DNA of 64,000 bases from Nannocystis sp. (GCF_016714285.1 NZ_JADJNN010000038.1:124001-188000); one strand, 5' to 3'; positions 33,992 to 43,270 are shown, counted from the stretch's first letter. The notes: a model not told the origin generated them from the sequence alone. A program made the numbers and translations.

Positions 33992-34386
33992 ACCGAGAAA
34001 GAGCTGCCGCAGCCGCAGCTGCCGGTGGTGTTGGGGTTGCCGAACTTGAAGCCGGCGCCCTGCAGGCCCTCGACGTAGTCGATCTGGGTGCCCATCAGGT
34101 ACATGAAGCTCATCTGATCGCAGACCAGATGCACGCCGTTGCTGGTGAAGCTCTGGTCGCCCTCGGCGGGCTCGTCGAAGTAGAGGTCATACTGAAAGCC
34201 GCTGCAACCGCCGCCCATGACCTTCACGCGCAACGCGTAGCTGCCCTCGATCGCCTCGGCCTCGCGGATCTCCGCGATCTTCGCGGCCGCGGTCTCGGTG
34301 ACCCCGAGGCCCCCGGCCATCTCCGGATCTTCCGTGTGGGGCGGGTCGCTATGGGGCTCGTGGACGTGTTCAGTGGCTGCGGACAT
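33988..34386 (-). CDS. erpA: A-type iron-sulfur carrier (ErpA/IscA/HesB family)
   Basis: A 132-residue carrier that receives Fe-S clusters and delivers them to apo-enzymes. The fold's three cysteines are present in MGGGCSGFQYDLYFDEP and near the end in TTGSCGCGSSFSV. The 25-residue His/Asp/Glu-rich N-terminal extension (HVHEPHSDPPHTEDPE) is not typical. ATG start with a GGAG ribosome binding site. It sits first in an operon with the FAD-linked oxidase gene, overlapping by GTGA. The symbol is chosen by sequence pattern; IscA or SufA is possible. Confidence 0.88.
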
Positions 34387-34462
34387 GGTCGACTCCTGTT
34401 CCCTCGCCACAGTAGCCCCCGAGGCCGGTGAGGCGGGCTCCGATGAAAAGGTGACGTTGGGT

Positions 34463-34491
34463 AAGATGCTGGTCCCGCGCGGCCCGGTCAA
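34463..34491 (-). promoter_or_regulatory. Candidate promoter of the erpA operon
   Basis: On the minus strand TTGACC (34491-34486) and CATCTT (34468-34463) are separated by 17 bases, 77 bases from the ATG. The 296-base divergent spacer 34387-34682 contains this and the plus-strand promoter, and no gene. Confidence 0.45.
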
Positions 34492-34600
34492 GCCGGGCGA
34501 TCGGGCCAGAACGTGAGCCATCCCGGTCCAGACCGCACCCCGGCGCAAGGTGCGGTGTCGCGCGGCGACCGCGACAAGCATAACCTCCGGCCGGCGCGGT

Positions 34601-34630
34601 TTGACAGAGGCGCGGCGCTTCCCATACCGT
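34601..34630 (+). promoter_or_regulatory. Promoter with perfect -35 (TTGACA-N18-TACCGT)
   Basis: The consensus -35 at 34601-34606 is followed after 18 bases by TACCGT at 34625-34630, 53 bases upstream of the lipoprotein ATG. This is the clearest housekeeping promoter in the window. Confidence 0.65.
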
Positions 34631-34682
34631 GACGACGCGCCCATTTGCCGCAGAATTTGCCCGGCAATGGCTCGGAGAACGC

Positions 34683-36230
34683 ATGCGACTGTCCCTTCGC
34701 GTCCTACCCCTCGCGCTCGCGGTCGTCGCGGGCGGTGTCCTGGCCTGTGGCGAGAGCCGCAAAGAGAAGCTCGACCGCGAGATGGCGTACGCGAACGCTG
34801 GCAAGAAGGTCGACGAGGCCGGCAACCCGATCCCAGAGATCCCACCCGACCCGACCCGCGAGGCGCTGCGGCCGCTGCTGACCGAGCTGTACAGCAACAA
34901 GGAGCGCCTCCCCGACGTGCTCGAGGCCGACATCAGCGCCGATGACGGCCTCAACTACTCGATCACGCCGGGCGTGATGTCCGTGGTCCGCGTCAAGAAG
35001 GGCCTGAGCAAGGACGACAAGGCCAAGGCGATCGTGCTCGGCGTCGCCGAGGCCGACTCCTGGACCTTCCGCAAGAACGCCCGCCGCGACTACGGCGGCC
35101 TCATCGAGAAGATCAAGTACAGCTACGGCGACGAGACGAAGGACAAGATCCTCCGCGCCTACGCCGACCTGCGCCTGATCGCCTTCTTCAACTCACCCGA
35201 GGGCGCCAAGGCGATCGGCCAGCTGCCGGCCGAGGTCAAGGGCGCGATCGAGGCGATGAAGGCCGACTACAGCGAGGGTCGCGACAAATACTGGCAGAAG
35301 TGGATGGGCGTGAAGATGTACGCCCGCCGCACGGTCGGCGGCGACGAGCCCTTCCGCAGCGTGCTGCGCCAGATCTCCCGCGACCTCGGCCAGGAGGAGC
35401 TGCCGCCACGCAGCTTCGCCGACTCGGTCGACCCGCCCTTCAAGCCGTGGGCCGCCGCGATCGAGGCCGACGAGAAGCTCCTCATCCTCCTCACCAACAT
35501 GAAGGAGCTCAAGGACCGCGTCGAGTTCCTCGGCGAGACCCACACGATCTGGGCCCAGGAGGGCTCGGCGCTGATCCCCGAGAAGGCCAAGGGCGTCGTC
35601 ATCGACAAGGAGAGCGGCTACGGCTTCTTCCGCGAGGACCTGGGCGGCGGTTACAACGACCTCACCTTCGTGTTCTCGGCCAAGCTGTCCGGCGACGCGC
35701 TCAAGCGGGCCTTCATCCACTCGCTGCTGTTTCGTCAGCTGCTCACCGACTACCAGATGCTCGCCACCGCCGGCGGCGACTTCGCAAAGAAGGGCGAGGA
35801 CGGCGGCGTCGACCCCAACACCTCGATCGTCCCCGACAAGTACGACCCGCTGTACGCCCGCTGCGGCGGCACCGCGGCGCTCGACACGATGCTCGTCGGC
35901 TACGGCACCACCTTCCCGCTGCTCGCCGGCATCACCTCGAAGCAGAAGGACTCCGAGAAGGCCCTCACCGTCGCCCACAAGTGCATCATCGAGGGCGCCA
36001 AGGGCGACATCCGCATCCCGCCCAAGGACGACGAGTTCGACACCGAGGGCCCCGCGCCCGCCAGTCGCCTCGCCATCTATCAGATGCTCGCCCGCTTCGA
36101 GAAGTTCGACGTCGACACCGCCGCCCTCTCCGGCGACAAGCGCATGGCCGAGGACGACACGATCGAGGAGCAGGAGAAGCTGCTCAAGCAGCTCAAGGCC
36201 CAGGCCGAGGCCCAGAAGAAGGAAGAGTAG
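34683..36230 (+). CDS. Lipoprotein of unknown function (515 aa)
   Basis: Secreted lipoprotein: the signal peptide from ATG 34683 ends in the lipobox VLACGES, followed by a charged acidic/lysine-rich body without membrane segments. The protein is mostly helical (EALRPLLTELYSNKERLPDVLEA; KAKAIVLGVAEADSWTFRKNARRDYGG) and ends in a coiled-coil-like EEQEKLLKQLKAQAEAQKKEE. Two cysteines (YARCGGTAA, AHKCIIEG) could form a disulfide. Cytoplasmic enzyme signatures are absent. It has a strong promoter of its own and a terminator-like hairpin after the stop. I do not recognise the family. Confidence 0.78.
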   Translation: MRLSLRVLPLALAVVAGGVLACGESRKEKLDREMAYANAGKKVDEAGNPIPEIPPDPTREALRPLLTELYSNKERLPDVLEADISADDGLNYSITPGVMSVVRVKKGLSKDDKAKAIVLGVAEADSWTFRKNARRDYGGLIEKIKYSYGDETKDKILRAYADLRLIAFFNSPEGAKAIGQLPAEVKGAIEAMKADYSEGRDKYWQKWMGVKMYARRTVGGDEPFRSVLRQISRDLGQEELPPRSFADSVDPPFKPWAAAIEADEKLLILLTNMKELKDRVEFLGETHTIWAQEGSALIPEKAKGVVIDKESGYGFFREDLGGGYNDLTFVFSAKLSGDALKRAFIHSLLFRQLLTDYQMLATAGGDFAKKGEDGGVDPNTSIVPDKYDPLYARCGGTAALDTMLVGYGTTFPLLAGITSKQKDSEKALTVAHKCIIEGAKGDIRIPPKDDEFDTEGPAPASRLAIYQMLARFEKFDVDTAALSGDKRMAEDDTIEEQEKLLKQLKAQAEAQKKEE

Positions 36231-36244
36231 GGCGACCCGGGTCC

Positions 36245-36263
36245 GTCCGGGCTTGCCCCGGAC
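36245..36263. terminator. Hairpin between convergent genes (GTCCGGG-N5-CCCGGAC)
   Basis: Perfect seven-base stem with loop CTTGC, midway between the two stop codons. No T-run is present on either strand, so efficiency is uncertain. Confidence 0.45.
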
Positions 36264-36272
36264 CTGACGCGC

Positions 36273-37211
36273 TCAGCCGAACAGATCGGCGGCCGTCTTC
36301 GCAGAGAAGGCCCGCTCGACCCACAGGTCGAGCTGGGCCTGGCTGTCGCAGCCTTCGATGCGCGCCCGCTGCTCCGGCGTGAGCGCGACGCCGCCGTGGT
36401 CGAGGATCTTGAGGAGCACGACGGCCCGGCCGTGCAGCTCGCCTCTCACCGCGCCGCGGGCCTCGCCGCGGGCCTCGCCACGGGCCTCGCCGCGGGCCTC
36501 GCCGCCCTCGATCAGCTCGTACACGAAGCCTGGAAGCTCGAGCGTCACGTCAGGAAATTGTTCGCGGAGCATGCGTAGGTCCCTCAGAGCAGCGCGCATG
36601 GGCTCGCCCAGCGCCTTGTAGATGAGATGAAGATAGATCTCGGCGTCCTTGTTGTCGAGCGCGTCCAGAGCCGCGATCGCCTGCCTGAGCACCGGCAGGC
36701 CGCGCTCAGGTTCGTTGCCGTGGGCGATGGCCGCGAGCACGGCGAGCTCCGGGTACGCGGCCAGGGCCGCCGCGTCGTCGACGATCGGGATCTCCGCCGG
36801 TCCGAGCACGTGCACGCACAGCTGATTGCCGGGCCCGATGCGGATCGGCTGGCGCGCCCACGCGGCCACCGCCGGGTCCGGCGCGAGCACGATGATGCAG
36901 GTCTCGCAGCGGCGACGCGAGCGACCGACGATCAGGTATGCGGGCCAGCTGAAGCGCTTGTCCTCGTCGACGCCGAGCTGCACCTCGAGGATCGCGCTGA
37001 GCCGCGGTCGGTCGCTCGCGGCGTCGCCGAGCTCGACCACGAGGTCGGCCCGGAACTCGATCGGCGTCAGCTGATCGAGGGCCGCCTCGGCGACGGTGAT
37101 CGTCGGCTCGTCCGGCACCGGCACGGCGAACACTCGTCGCAGCAGGTAAGGCACCAGCCGCGGGTTGCTGCGAAACATCTCCACCAGAGCGGCGTGTTCG
37201 AGCGACGGCAT
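36273..37211 (-). CDS. Rpn/YhgA-like PD-(D/E)XK nuclease-family protein (paralogue of 1388-2317)
   Basis: This paralogue aligns over its whole length with the protein at 1388-2317 (shared EHAALVEMFRSNP, RADLVVEL, LEVQL, DKRFSWP, RSRRRCET, HVLGPAEIP and LYLHLIYKAL), including the putative D...E-x-Q catalytic residues and a run of GEARGE repeats. The ATG at 37211 (MPSLEHAAL) is chosen; a GTG at 37226 gives five more residues. Third-base usage differs somewhat from its partner, so the duplication is not recent. Such families often occur as many scattered copies in one genome. Confidence 0.8.
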   Translation of the reverse strand: MPSLEHAALVEMFRSNPRLVPYLLRRVFAVPVPDEPTITVAEAALDQLTPIEFRADLVVELGDAASDRPRLSAILEVQLGVDEDKRFSWPAYLIVGRSRRRCETCIIVLAPDPAVAAWARQPIRIGPGNQLCVHVLGPAEIPIVDDAAALAAYPELAVLAAIAHGNEPERGLPVLRQAIAALDALDNKDAEIYLHLIYKALGEPMRAALRDLRMLREQFPDVTLELPGFVYELIEGGEARGEARGEARGEARGAVRGELHGRAVVLLKILDHGGVALTPEQRARIEGCDSQAQLDLWVERAFSAKTAADLFG

Positions 37212-37322
37212 GCCGACGGTTAGCACGAGCGGAGCGACAAACCAAACTGCGGGCGATTTCGCGCCGCTGGCCAGTGGCCCGCTGCGGCCTCCAGACCGCC
37301 TTTAGTCTATCATCGCGCGCGC

Positions 37323-39368
37323 ATGACCACGAGCCGCAGCGAAGCTGACCTCCTCGCCCTCGACGCCGCCGCCGTGCAGGCGGGCCTGCCGAAGTTCACC
37401 GCCGACGAGCTCGAGGCCCTGATCCGCCGCGGCAACGTCGAGTACTGGGACAAGCACGCGCCGACCCTGCCCGACGCGCTCTACGATCAGCTCGTCGAGC
37501 GCCTGCGTCGTCAGCGACCGGACGCCGCGCTGCTGCAGTCGATGGGCCCCTCGCCCTCATCCGAGCCGGTGCTCGCGGCCGACGAGGCGGTGCTGCTGCC
37601 GCCCGGCGAGCGCTTCGGCGCCGGCGTGATCCACAAGCGGCCGATGCTCTCGCTCGACAAGTGTTACAACGAGGCCGACCTGCACGCCTGGGCCAGCAAG
37701 TTCACCGGCGAGATCGTCGTGATGCCCAAGATGGACGGCCTGGCCTGCAGCCTGCGATACGACCGCAAGGGCAAGCTGGTGCTCGCGGCGACCCGCGGCT
37801 CGGGCACCGAGGGCGAGGACATCACCGCCAACGCGCTCGAGATCAAGGCGATCCCCGCCACGCTCACGACCAGCGGCGAGCTCGAGATCCGCGGCGAGCT
37901 GTACATGAAGCTCAGCGAGTTCGCCCACTTCAAGGCTGACTTCTCCAACCCGCGCAACCTGGCCGCCGGCTCGATCAAGCAGAAGGACCGCAGCAAGAGC
38001 CGCGCCGCCCACCTGAGCTTCTTCCCCTACGACGTGATCGGCCCCGACTTCGCCGACGAGCGCGAGAAGTTCGCCCTGCTCAAGCAGCTCGGCTTCGCCG
38101 AGATCGACCACGAGTTCGTCCCGCGCGAGCAGCTGCAGGCCGCGTACGAGCGCTTCGCAAGGGCCCGCGCCGGCCTCGACTACGAGATCGACGGCGTCGT
38201 CTACCGCGCCTCCTCGGTCAAGGAGCAGGCCCGCCTCGGCCTCACCGGCCACCACCCACGCTACGCGATCGCCTACAAGTTCCAGGGCGACAGCGGCCAC
38301 ACCGGCCTCCTGGACGTGCTGTGGTCGGTGAGCCGCACCGGCGTGATCACCCCGGTGGCGATCCTCGAGCCGGCCCTGCTCAGCGGCGCGATGATCGGCC
38401 GCGCCAGCCTGCACAACCTGAACATCTTCGAGGCCCTCGGCCTGTCCCAGGAGTGCCGCGTCGAGGTCACCCGCCGCGGCGGCGTCATCCCCAACGTCGA
38501 GCGCGTCGTCGAGGCCGGCCCGCACGCCCGCCCCTTCACCCTCCCGACCCACTGCCCCGCCTGCGGCAGCCCGGTGGAGCGGAGGAAGAAGCGCGAGGGC
38601 GAGTTCCTGTTCTGCAGCCAGCCCAAGCAGTGCGTGCAGGCCCGGCTCGGCGAGCTCGAGCACTTCGCCAAGGCGGTCGACATCCAGGGCTTCGGGCCCA
38701 AGGTGATCGCCGCGGCCGTCGATGCCGGCCTGCTCACCACGCCGGCCGACTACTACAGCCTGCGCGCCGAGGACCTCGCCGAGCTCGAGCGCATGGGCGA
38801 GAAGTCCGCGCAGAACCTCATCGACCAGGTCGAGTCGCACCGCGAGCTGCCGCTGGCGGTGTTCCTGCAGGCGCTCGGCGCCCCGCACCTCGGCAAGCAG
38901 AACGCCACCCTCCTGGCCGGCGAGTTCCTCGATCTGGCCCGCATCCGCAAGCTGACCCGCGACGACCTCATGGCGATCAAGGGCATCAAGGACGCGATCG
39001 CCGACGCGATCGTCGACGGCATCGCCGCCCGCAGCGAGCTCATCGAGGCGCTGCTGCGCCACGGCGTCCGCGTGCTCCCCGGCGAGAGGGCGGCCCCCGT
39101 CGCCGGCGGGGCGCTGCTGGGCAAGAGCTTCGTGTTCACCGGCACCCTCGAGGGCTTCACCCGCGAGCAGGCCCAGGCCCGCGTGCTCGCCCTCGGCGGC
39201 GAGACCCCGAGCGGCGTCAGCAAGACCCTCAGCTACCTGGTGGTCGGCGCCGGCAAGGGCGCCAAGTCCAGCAAGCAGACCAAGGCCGAGCAGCTGATCG
39301 CCGCCGGCGCGCCGCTGCAGGTGCTCAGCGAGGCCGAGTTCCTCGCGCTCAGCGGCGGCGTCGAGTAG
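37323..39368 (+). CDS. ligA: NAD-dependent DNA ligase
   Basis: LigA (681 residues, normal length) seals nicks in replication and repair using NAD+. The order of domains is complete: N-terminal NAD-binding Ia segment (EYWDKHAPTLPDALYDQLV), adenylation domain with the catalytic lysine Lys136 in KMDG, OB-fold (ITPVAILEPALLSGAMIGRASLHN), zinc finger (CPACG...CSQPKQC), helix-hairpin-helix repeats and a C-terminal BRCT domain (LLGKSFVFTGTLEGFTR). The ATG at 37323 follows TATCAT by nine bases, a likely -10 for a short leader. It converges with the LolA-like gene with no spacer. Confidence 0.97.
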   Translation: MTTSRSEADLLALDAAAVQAGLPKFTADELEALIRRGNVEYWDKHAPTLPDALYDQLVERLRRQRPDAALLQSMGPSPSSEPVLAADEAVLLPPGERFGAGVIHKRPMLSLDKCYNEADLHAWASKFTGEIVVMPKMDGLACSLRYDRKGKLVLAATRGSGTEGEDITANALEIKAIPATLTTSGELEIRGELYMKLSEFAHFKADFSNPRNLAAGSIKQKDRSKSRAAHLSFFPYDVIGPDFADEREKFALLKQLGFAEIDHEFVPREQLQAAYERFARARAGLDYEIDGVVYRASSVKEQARLGLTGHHPRYAIAYKFQGDSGHTGLLDVLWSVSRTGVITPVAILEPALLSGAMIGRASLHNLNIFEALGLSQECRVEVTRRGGVIPNVERVVEAGPHARPFTLPTHCPACGSPVERRKKREGEFLFCSQPKQCVQARLGELEHFAKAVDIQGFGPKVIAAAVDAGLLTTPADYYSLRAEDLAELERMGEKSAQNLIDQVESHRELPLAVFLQALGAPHLGKQNATLLAGEFLDLARIRKLTRDDLMAIKGIKDAIADAIVDGIAARSELIEALLRHGVRVLPGERAAPVAGGALLGKSFVFTGTLEGFTREQAQARVLALGGETPSGVSKTLSYLVVGAGKGAKSSKQTKAEQLIAAGAPLQVLSEAEFLALSGGVE

Positions 39369-39995
39369 TCAGCGACGGTGCTCGCTGAGCGTCAGCGTCA
39401 CCACGTCGCCGCTGGCCTCGACCAGCACGAGCTCGGTCACCTCGCCGCTCGCCGGGTCGAGCGACAGCCGCAGCTCGCGGATCACCTGCCGCGCCGGGTG
39501 CCCGGGCGTCGGGCAGAGCTCGAGCGCGCCGCCGCGGACGATCCGCAGCCGCGTGGCGTGGCGCAGCGCCACCACGTCGTCGGCGCCGAGCAGCGCGAGC
39601 AGGTGACCCTGCAACCAGCGCCGGGCCGGGCTGTCGGGCGCTGGCCCGGCCCTCGCCAGCTGCGGGTCCCTGGCGGCGATCGTCAGCGCATCTCCGGCGA
39701 TCGTCGTGATCGCCCCGCTGGCCTCGTCGTCGCGCAGCTCGAGCCGGCTCGGCGCCGTGAACACGAGCTCGCCCTGCACCACCAGCGGCTCGTACAGCAG
39801 CGACGACTGCCGCGTGAGCCGGTAGCGCGCGCGCAGCTGCCCGCCCGCGGGCTTCTGCCACAGCTCGAGCCGGCGCTGCACTGCGCGCGGCAGCTCCGCC
39901 AGGCCGTCGGCGACAGCTGCCGCTTCAGACATGCTCCCAAGCACATGGCCCGGAAGACATGTCACAAAGGCCAGGCACCATCCGGCTCGTCGCAT
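39369..39995 (-). CDS. LolA-like outer-membrane lipoprotein carrier-family protein
   Basis: A 208-residue periplasmic protein: signal peptide (MRRAGWCLAFVTCLPGHVLGS) and a LolA/LppX-like fold with alternating beta strands (RYRLTRQSSLLYEPLVVQGELVFTAPSRLELRD). Genes of this kind are regularly next to MMPL exporters, where the carrier accepts lipids at the outer face. The start overlaps the exporter stop by one base (TGATG), so both are made together. Its codons 12-22 lie in a 14-bp tandem repeat (39930-39960). The cargo cannot be deduced; hopanoid, polyene or glycolipid would fit the known family context. Confidence 0.75.
   Translation of the reverse strand: MRRAGWCLAFVTCLPGHVLGSMSEAAAVADGLAELPRAVQRRLELWQKPAGGQLRARYRLTRQSSLLYEPLVVQGELVFTAPSRLELRDDEASGAITTIAGDALTIAARDPQLARAGPAPDSPARRWLQGHLLALLGADDVVALRHATRLRIVRGGALELCPTPGHPARQVIRELRLSLDPASGEVTELVLVEASGDVVTLTLSEHRR
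39930..39960 (-). repeat. 14-bp CATGTC repeats inside the LolA-like gene
   Basis: CATG occurs on the minus strand with exact 14-base spacing (complements at 39930, 39944 and 39958), in units like CATGTCTTCCGGGC. The same period and core as at 22061-22119 and 40956-40997. Confidence 0.75.
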
Positions 39996-42166
39996 CAGCC
40001 GCCCTCCTCGCCGCGGCGGAGCAGCGCGACCAGGCCCGGCGCGGCGCGGGCGGCCAGGGTGGCGCCGAGCACCGCGCCGCAGCCGAGCACCAGCCCGCAG
40101 CCGCGCCACGCCGGCTCGTTGCTGGCGAGCAGCACCAGCGCGGGGGCCAGCGCGCACGCCAGCGCGAGCCCCGGCCGGCTGTCCGCAGGGACAGGTCGAT
40201 CCGCGCGAGCGGCCGCGTCGGCCGCCATCGCCCCGACGATCAGCAGCGGCGGCAGCAGCAGCGCCAGGGTGGTGAAGCCGGCCGCCAGCGCGACCATCAG
40301 CGCCCCTGCCTGCGTCGCCAGCCCGATCAGCGCCGCCGTGATCGCGGTCGCCAGGCGCCGCGTCGCCAGCCAGGTGAGGAACGCCGACAGCCAGGCTCCG
40401 ACCGCGAGCGCCACGCCGAGGCGGGCGCGCCGTGATCGCTGCTCCTCGTGGGCGAACACCGCCGGTCCGCGCAGCCCCGCCGGCAGCGCTTGCTCCTCCG
40501 CCAGCCCCGTGGCCAGCTGCACGCGGGAGATCGCCGCCACGCCGTGCTCGCCGTGCTCGAGCGCAGCCGCGAACCACGCCGCCAGCGGTCCGCCCAGCGC
40601 CGCCTCGGGGGTCGGTTGACGTTCGGGATCGAGGGCCCGCAGCGCCTCGCTGAAGGCGTCCGCGCGCAGGCCCTGGCCCGCGAGCAGGTCGCGCAGCAGC
40701 TCGACCCGCCCCGCCAGGTCGAGCGGCGCGAGCTCGGCGTGGCGCGCCGCGCAGGCCGCCTCGCCGCGCACGAGGGCCCCCGGCGCGTCGACCCACGGCA
40801 GCACCGCGGGCCCCAGCGCCTCCAGCACGCCCGCGTCGGTCGCCGCCGCCGTCAGGGCCTCGATGTCATCACGACCCTCGCTGCGCAGCTCGGCCAGGCG
40901 CCCCGGCGCGAAGAACTCCTCGGCCAGCGCGAGGTCGGCCGCGTCCTCGAGGAGGATGTCCCCGGAGACATGTCCGATCGACCATGTTCCTCCGGCCAGC
41001 AGGGCCGAGCACACCGCCAGCGCCGCCGCTCGCGGCCACGGAGGTCCCGGCTCGCGCAGCCGCGGCGCCGGCTCCCGGCCCGCGCAGAGCCGCAGTAGCG
41101 CTGGCGCCACCCGCCGCGCCGCGAGCACCAGCGCGAGCAGCCCGAGCGCCCACGCCAGCGCCCAGCGCTGCCACGCGGGGTAGGGCAGCAGCAGCAGCGG
41201 CAGCAGTGCGGCAGACCCCCGCAGCGCCGACGCCAGACCGCCGCCGCCGACCGGCACGGCGAGAATGACGGCCGCCGCGACGATCGCCAGCAGCAGCGGC
41301 GCGCCCAGGGAATCGACCCCACCTGCAAACAGCAGCACCAGAGGTAATCCGACCCCAATCGCGATCACGATCGCCGCCGCAGCTCGCACGCGTCGCAGCC
41401 CAAGCGCGAGCACCAGCGTCAAGGCAGCGAGACCCGCGGCGAGGAGATCTACCGCGGCTTTCTTCGACTGTGCCCCGCCATGTGTAGTCGGTGTAATTGG
41501 CAATACAATGACGTCAATGCCGGAGTCGACGCCGAAGCGTGCAGCCAGCTGCGCGGAGATCCACGCATGCAGGCGCACTGCTGGCATTTCTGTCCGCAGA
41601 TAAAGCAACAAGGTCCGTCCGTCCGCGGACAAAAGATCGCCGCTGGCAGTGACGACCGGGCCCGCCTCACGGCCCGCGCCGCCGGGCCGTAACCCGAGCG
41701 GGTCATGCCGCGGGTCAGCCTCACCGACCGCGAACAGCGGGCTCGCCAGTCGCGCCCGCAGCCCGGCCACCGTGGCCCGCAGGGCCGCCGGCTCGAGCCG
41801 CTGTGCCAGCGCCGCGGCGGTGGGCGCCCCGTGCAAATACAGCAGATTCGCGTCGAGCCACGCGCTGGCCTCGGTCGGCGGGGCCGCCAGCGGGCGATGT
41901 CCGGGCAGCCGCGGCCCGAGCTGATCGACGAGCTGCGACCAGGCGGCCTCGGCATCGGCGGCCCGCAAGGTCAGCCGCACATGCCTGCCCCCAGGCGGAC
42001 GATGGTCCGCCGGTATCAACCCAGCACGACCATCGCTGCCACCACCGAGCCACAACAGACCCGCCAACGCGGCCATCACGACGAACCATGCCAGCGGTGC
42101 CAGCCGTGCGAGCGAGGTGAAGGTCGTGCGAGGCGCGGCCGACAAGGCCCGCGGACGATACCACAT
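39995..42166 (-). CDS. MMPL/RND-superfamily lipid exporter
   Basis: A 723-residue inner-membrane transporter with two RND-type repeats: one membrane helix, a large periplasmic loop (residues about 45-235), five to six helices, a second helix-plus-loop (residues 380-590) and again five to six helices up to the C-terminus. The size and layout match small MMPL-type exporters of lipids and polyketide-lipids; the proton-relay aspartates of canonical MmpL3 are not obvious. It is translationally coupled to the LolA-like carrier. The divergent neighbour is a terpene cyclase, so export of a terpenoid is possible but speculative. Confidence 0.8.
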   Translation of the reverse strand: MWYRPRALSAAPRTTFTSLARLAPLAWFVVMAALAGLLWLGGGSDGRAGLIPADHRPPGGRHVRLTLRAADAEAAWSQLVDQLGPRLPGHRPLAAPPTEASAWLDANLLYLHGAPTAAALAQRLEPAALRATVAGLRARLASPLFAVGEADPRHDPLGLRPGGAGREAGPVVTASGDLLSADGRTLLLYLRTEMPAVRLHAWISAQLAARFGVDSGIDVIVLPITPTTHGGAQSKKAAVDLLAAGLAALTLVLALGLRRVRAAAAIVIAIGVGLPLVLLFAGGVDSLGAPLLLAIVAAAVILAVPVGGGGLASALRGSAALLPLLLLPYPAWQRWALAWALGLLALVLAARRVAPALLRLCAGREPAPRLREPGPPWPRAAALAVCSALLAGGTWSIGHVSGDILLEDAADLALAEEFFAPGRLAELRSEGRDDIEALTAAATDAGVLEALGPAVLPWVDAPGALVRGEAACAARHAELAPLDLAGRVELLRDLLAGQGLRADAFSEALRALDPERQPTPEAALGGPLAAWFAAALEHGEHGVAAISRVQLATGLAEEQALPAGLRGPAVFAHEEQRSRRARLGVALAVGAWLSAFLTWLATRRLATAITAALIGLATQAGALMVALAAGFTTLALLLPPLLIVGAMAADAAARADRPVPADSRPGLALACALAPALVLLASNEPAWRGCGLVLGCGAVLGATLAARAAPGLVALLRRGEEGG
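40179..40194. repeat. Palindrome copy CTGTCCGCAGGGACAG in the MMPL gene
   Basis: Imperfect arms around CGCAG, in frame within the C-terminal membrane domain coding region (read on the minus strand as RPVPADS). Confidence 0.75.
40956..40997. repeat. 14-bp ATGTCC tandem repeats in the MMPL gene
   Basis: Three units with ATGT starts at 40956, 40970 and 40984, exactly 14 bases apart (ATGTCCCCGGAGAC, ATGTCCGATCGACC, ATGTTCCTCCGGCC). Read on the minus strand they encode part of the second periplasmic loop. Confidence 0.75.
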
Positions 42167-42289
42167 GCATCACGCGACTAACCCACCAAAGCCACCGATG
42201 GAGCTCCTCGCGGATCGCTTGCGTCGGCGTGGCGACGTGGGTATGGATTGGCGGATAGCGGTTACGGGCGCAAGGAGGCCCAAGGCTCG

Positions 42290-43270
42290 ATGTCCTTTCA
42301 CATCCATCCCCCGGCCAGCGAGGCAGTCAATCCGCATCACAACGCGGCCGAGCGCCACAACGTCGCGTGGGTCCAGCGCCACAGCCCCGGGATGGCGGTC
42401 GACGGCGACATGCTGCATCGCCTGCAGCGCACCCGCTTCTCCCGGCTCGCCGCATTCACGTACCCGCGGGTCGGCGCCGAGGAGCTCGCGCTCATCTGCA
42501 ACTGGATCACCTGGCTGTTTCTCCACGACGATTTTTATTGCGACGATAACGACGCCGACGAGGCCAGCCTGATCTCGCTGCACGAGGGCGTGCTCGCGGT
42601 GCTCCGCGGCCAGCGACGTCCTGTGATCGGCGACGCCTCCCTGCTGCACATGCTCGCCGATCTCCGCAAGCGCATGATCGCGTGGACCAACCCGGGCTGG
42701 CTCGCCCGCTTCGTCGTCAGCGTCGACCGCTACCTGCAAGCCACCCGCTGGGAGGCCCGCAACCGGGCCCACGGCGTCACCCCGCCGCTCGGCGCCTACG
42801 TCAAGATGCGCGGCTACACCGGCGCGATGGACACCGTCTACGACTGCATCGAGCTCGGCGAGCACCTCCACCTCGACCCCGCCGTCCGCGAACACTCGGC
42901 GATCGTCACCCTGCAACAGATGGCCGGCAACTGCGTGTGCTGGGCCAACGACATCTTCTCCGTCAACAAGGAGCTGCTCGAGCACAACAGCCACAACCTC
43001 GTGTTCGTGCTCCGCCAGGAGCTCGGCCTCACCCTCCCCGAGGCCCTCGAGCGGGCCGTGGCGATGCACGACGCCGAGCTCCAGGCCTTCGAGTGGTCGG
43101 CCGCCCGCCTCCCCGACTTCCGCCACGAATTCGGCCTCGAGATGGCCGGCGCCATCCGGATCTATGTCGCTGGTCTCCGTTCGTGGGTGCGCGGAAACAC
43201 CGCCTGGTCGTGGGAGACGCCCCGCTACAAGGGCTGCCTGAGCATGTGCGGCCACGCCGCAGAGGTCTGA
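42290..43270 (+). CDS. Class I terpene cyclase
   Basis: A 326-residue terpene synthase. The features of the class are all here: an aspartate-rich metal motif (HDDFYCDDND, residues 79-88), the pyrophosphate-sensor Arg174 exactly 46 positions before Asn220 of the NSE motif (NDIFSVNKE, 220-228) and the Arg-Tyr pair at 312-313. It ionises a prenyl diphosphate and cyclises it; product and chain length cannot be read off. ATG 42290 has an AAGGAGG ribosome binding site 11 bases upstream. There is no prenyltransferase or geosmin-type partner gene nearby; the divergent gene is the MMPL exporter. Confidence 0.93.
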   Translation: MSFHIHPPASEAVNPHHNAAERHNVAWVQRHSPGMAVDGDMLHRLQRTRFSRLAAFTYPRVGAEELALICNWITWLFLHDDFYCDDNDADEASLISLHEGVLAVLRGQRRPVIGDASLLHMLADLRKRMIAWTNPGWLARFVVSVDRYLQATRWEARNRAHGVTPPLGAYVKMRGYTGAMDTVYDCIELGEHLHLDPAVREHSAIVTLQQMAGNCVCWANDIFSVNKELLEHNSHNLVFVLRQELGLTLPEALERAVAMHDAELQAFEWSAARLPDFRHEFGLEMAGAIRIYVAGLRSWVRGNTAWSWETPRYKGCLSMCGHAAEV

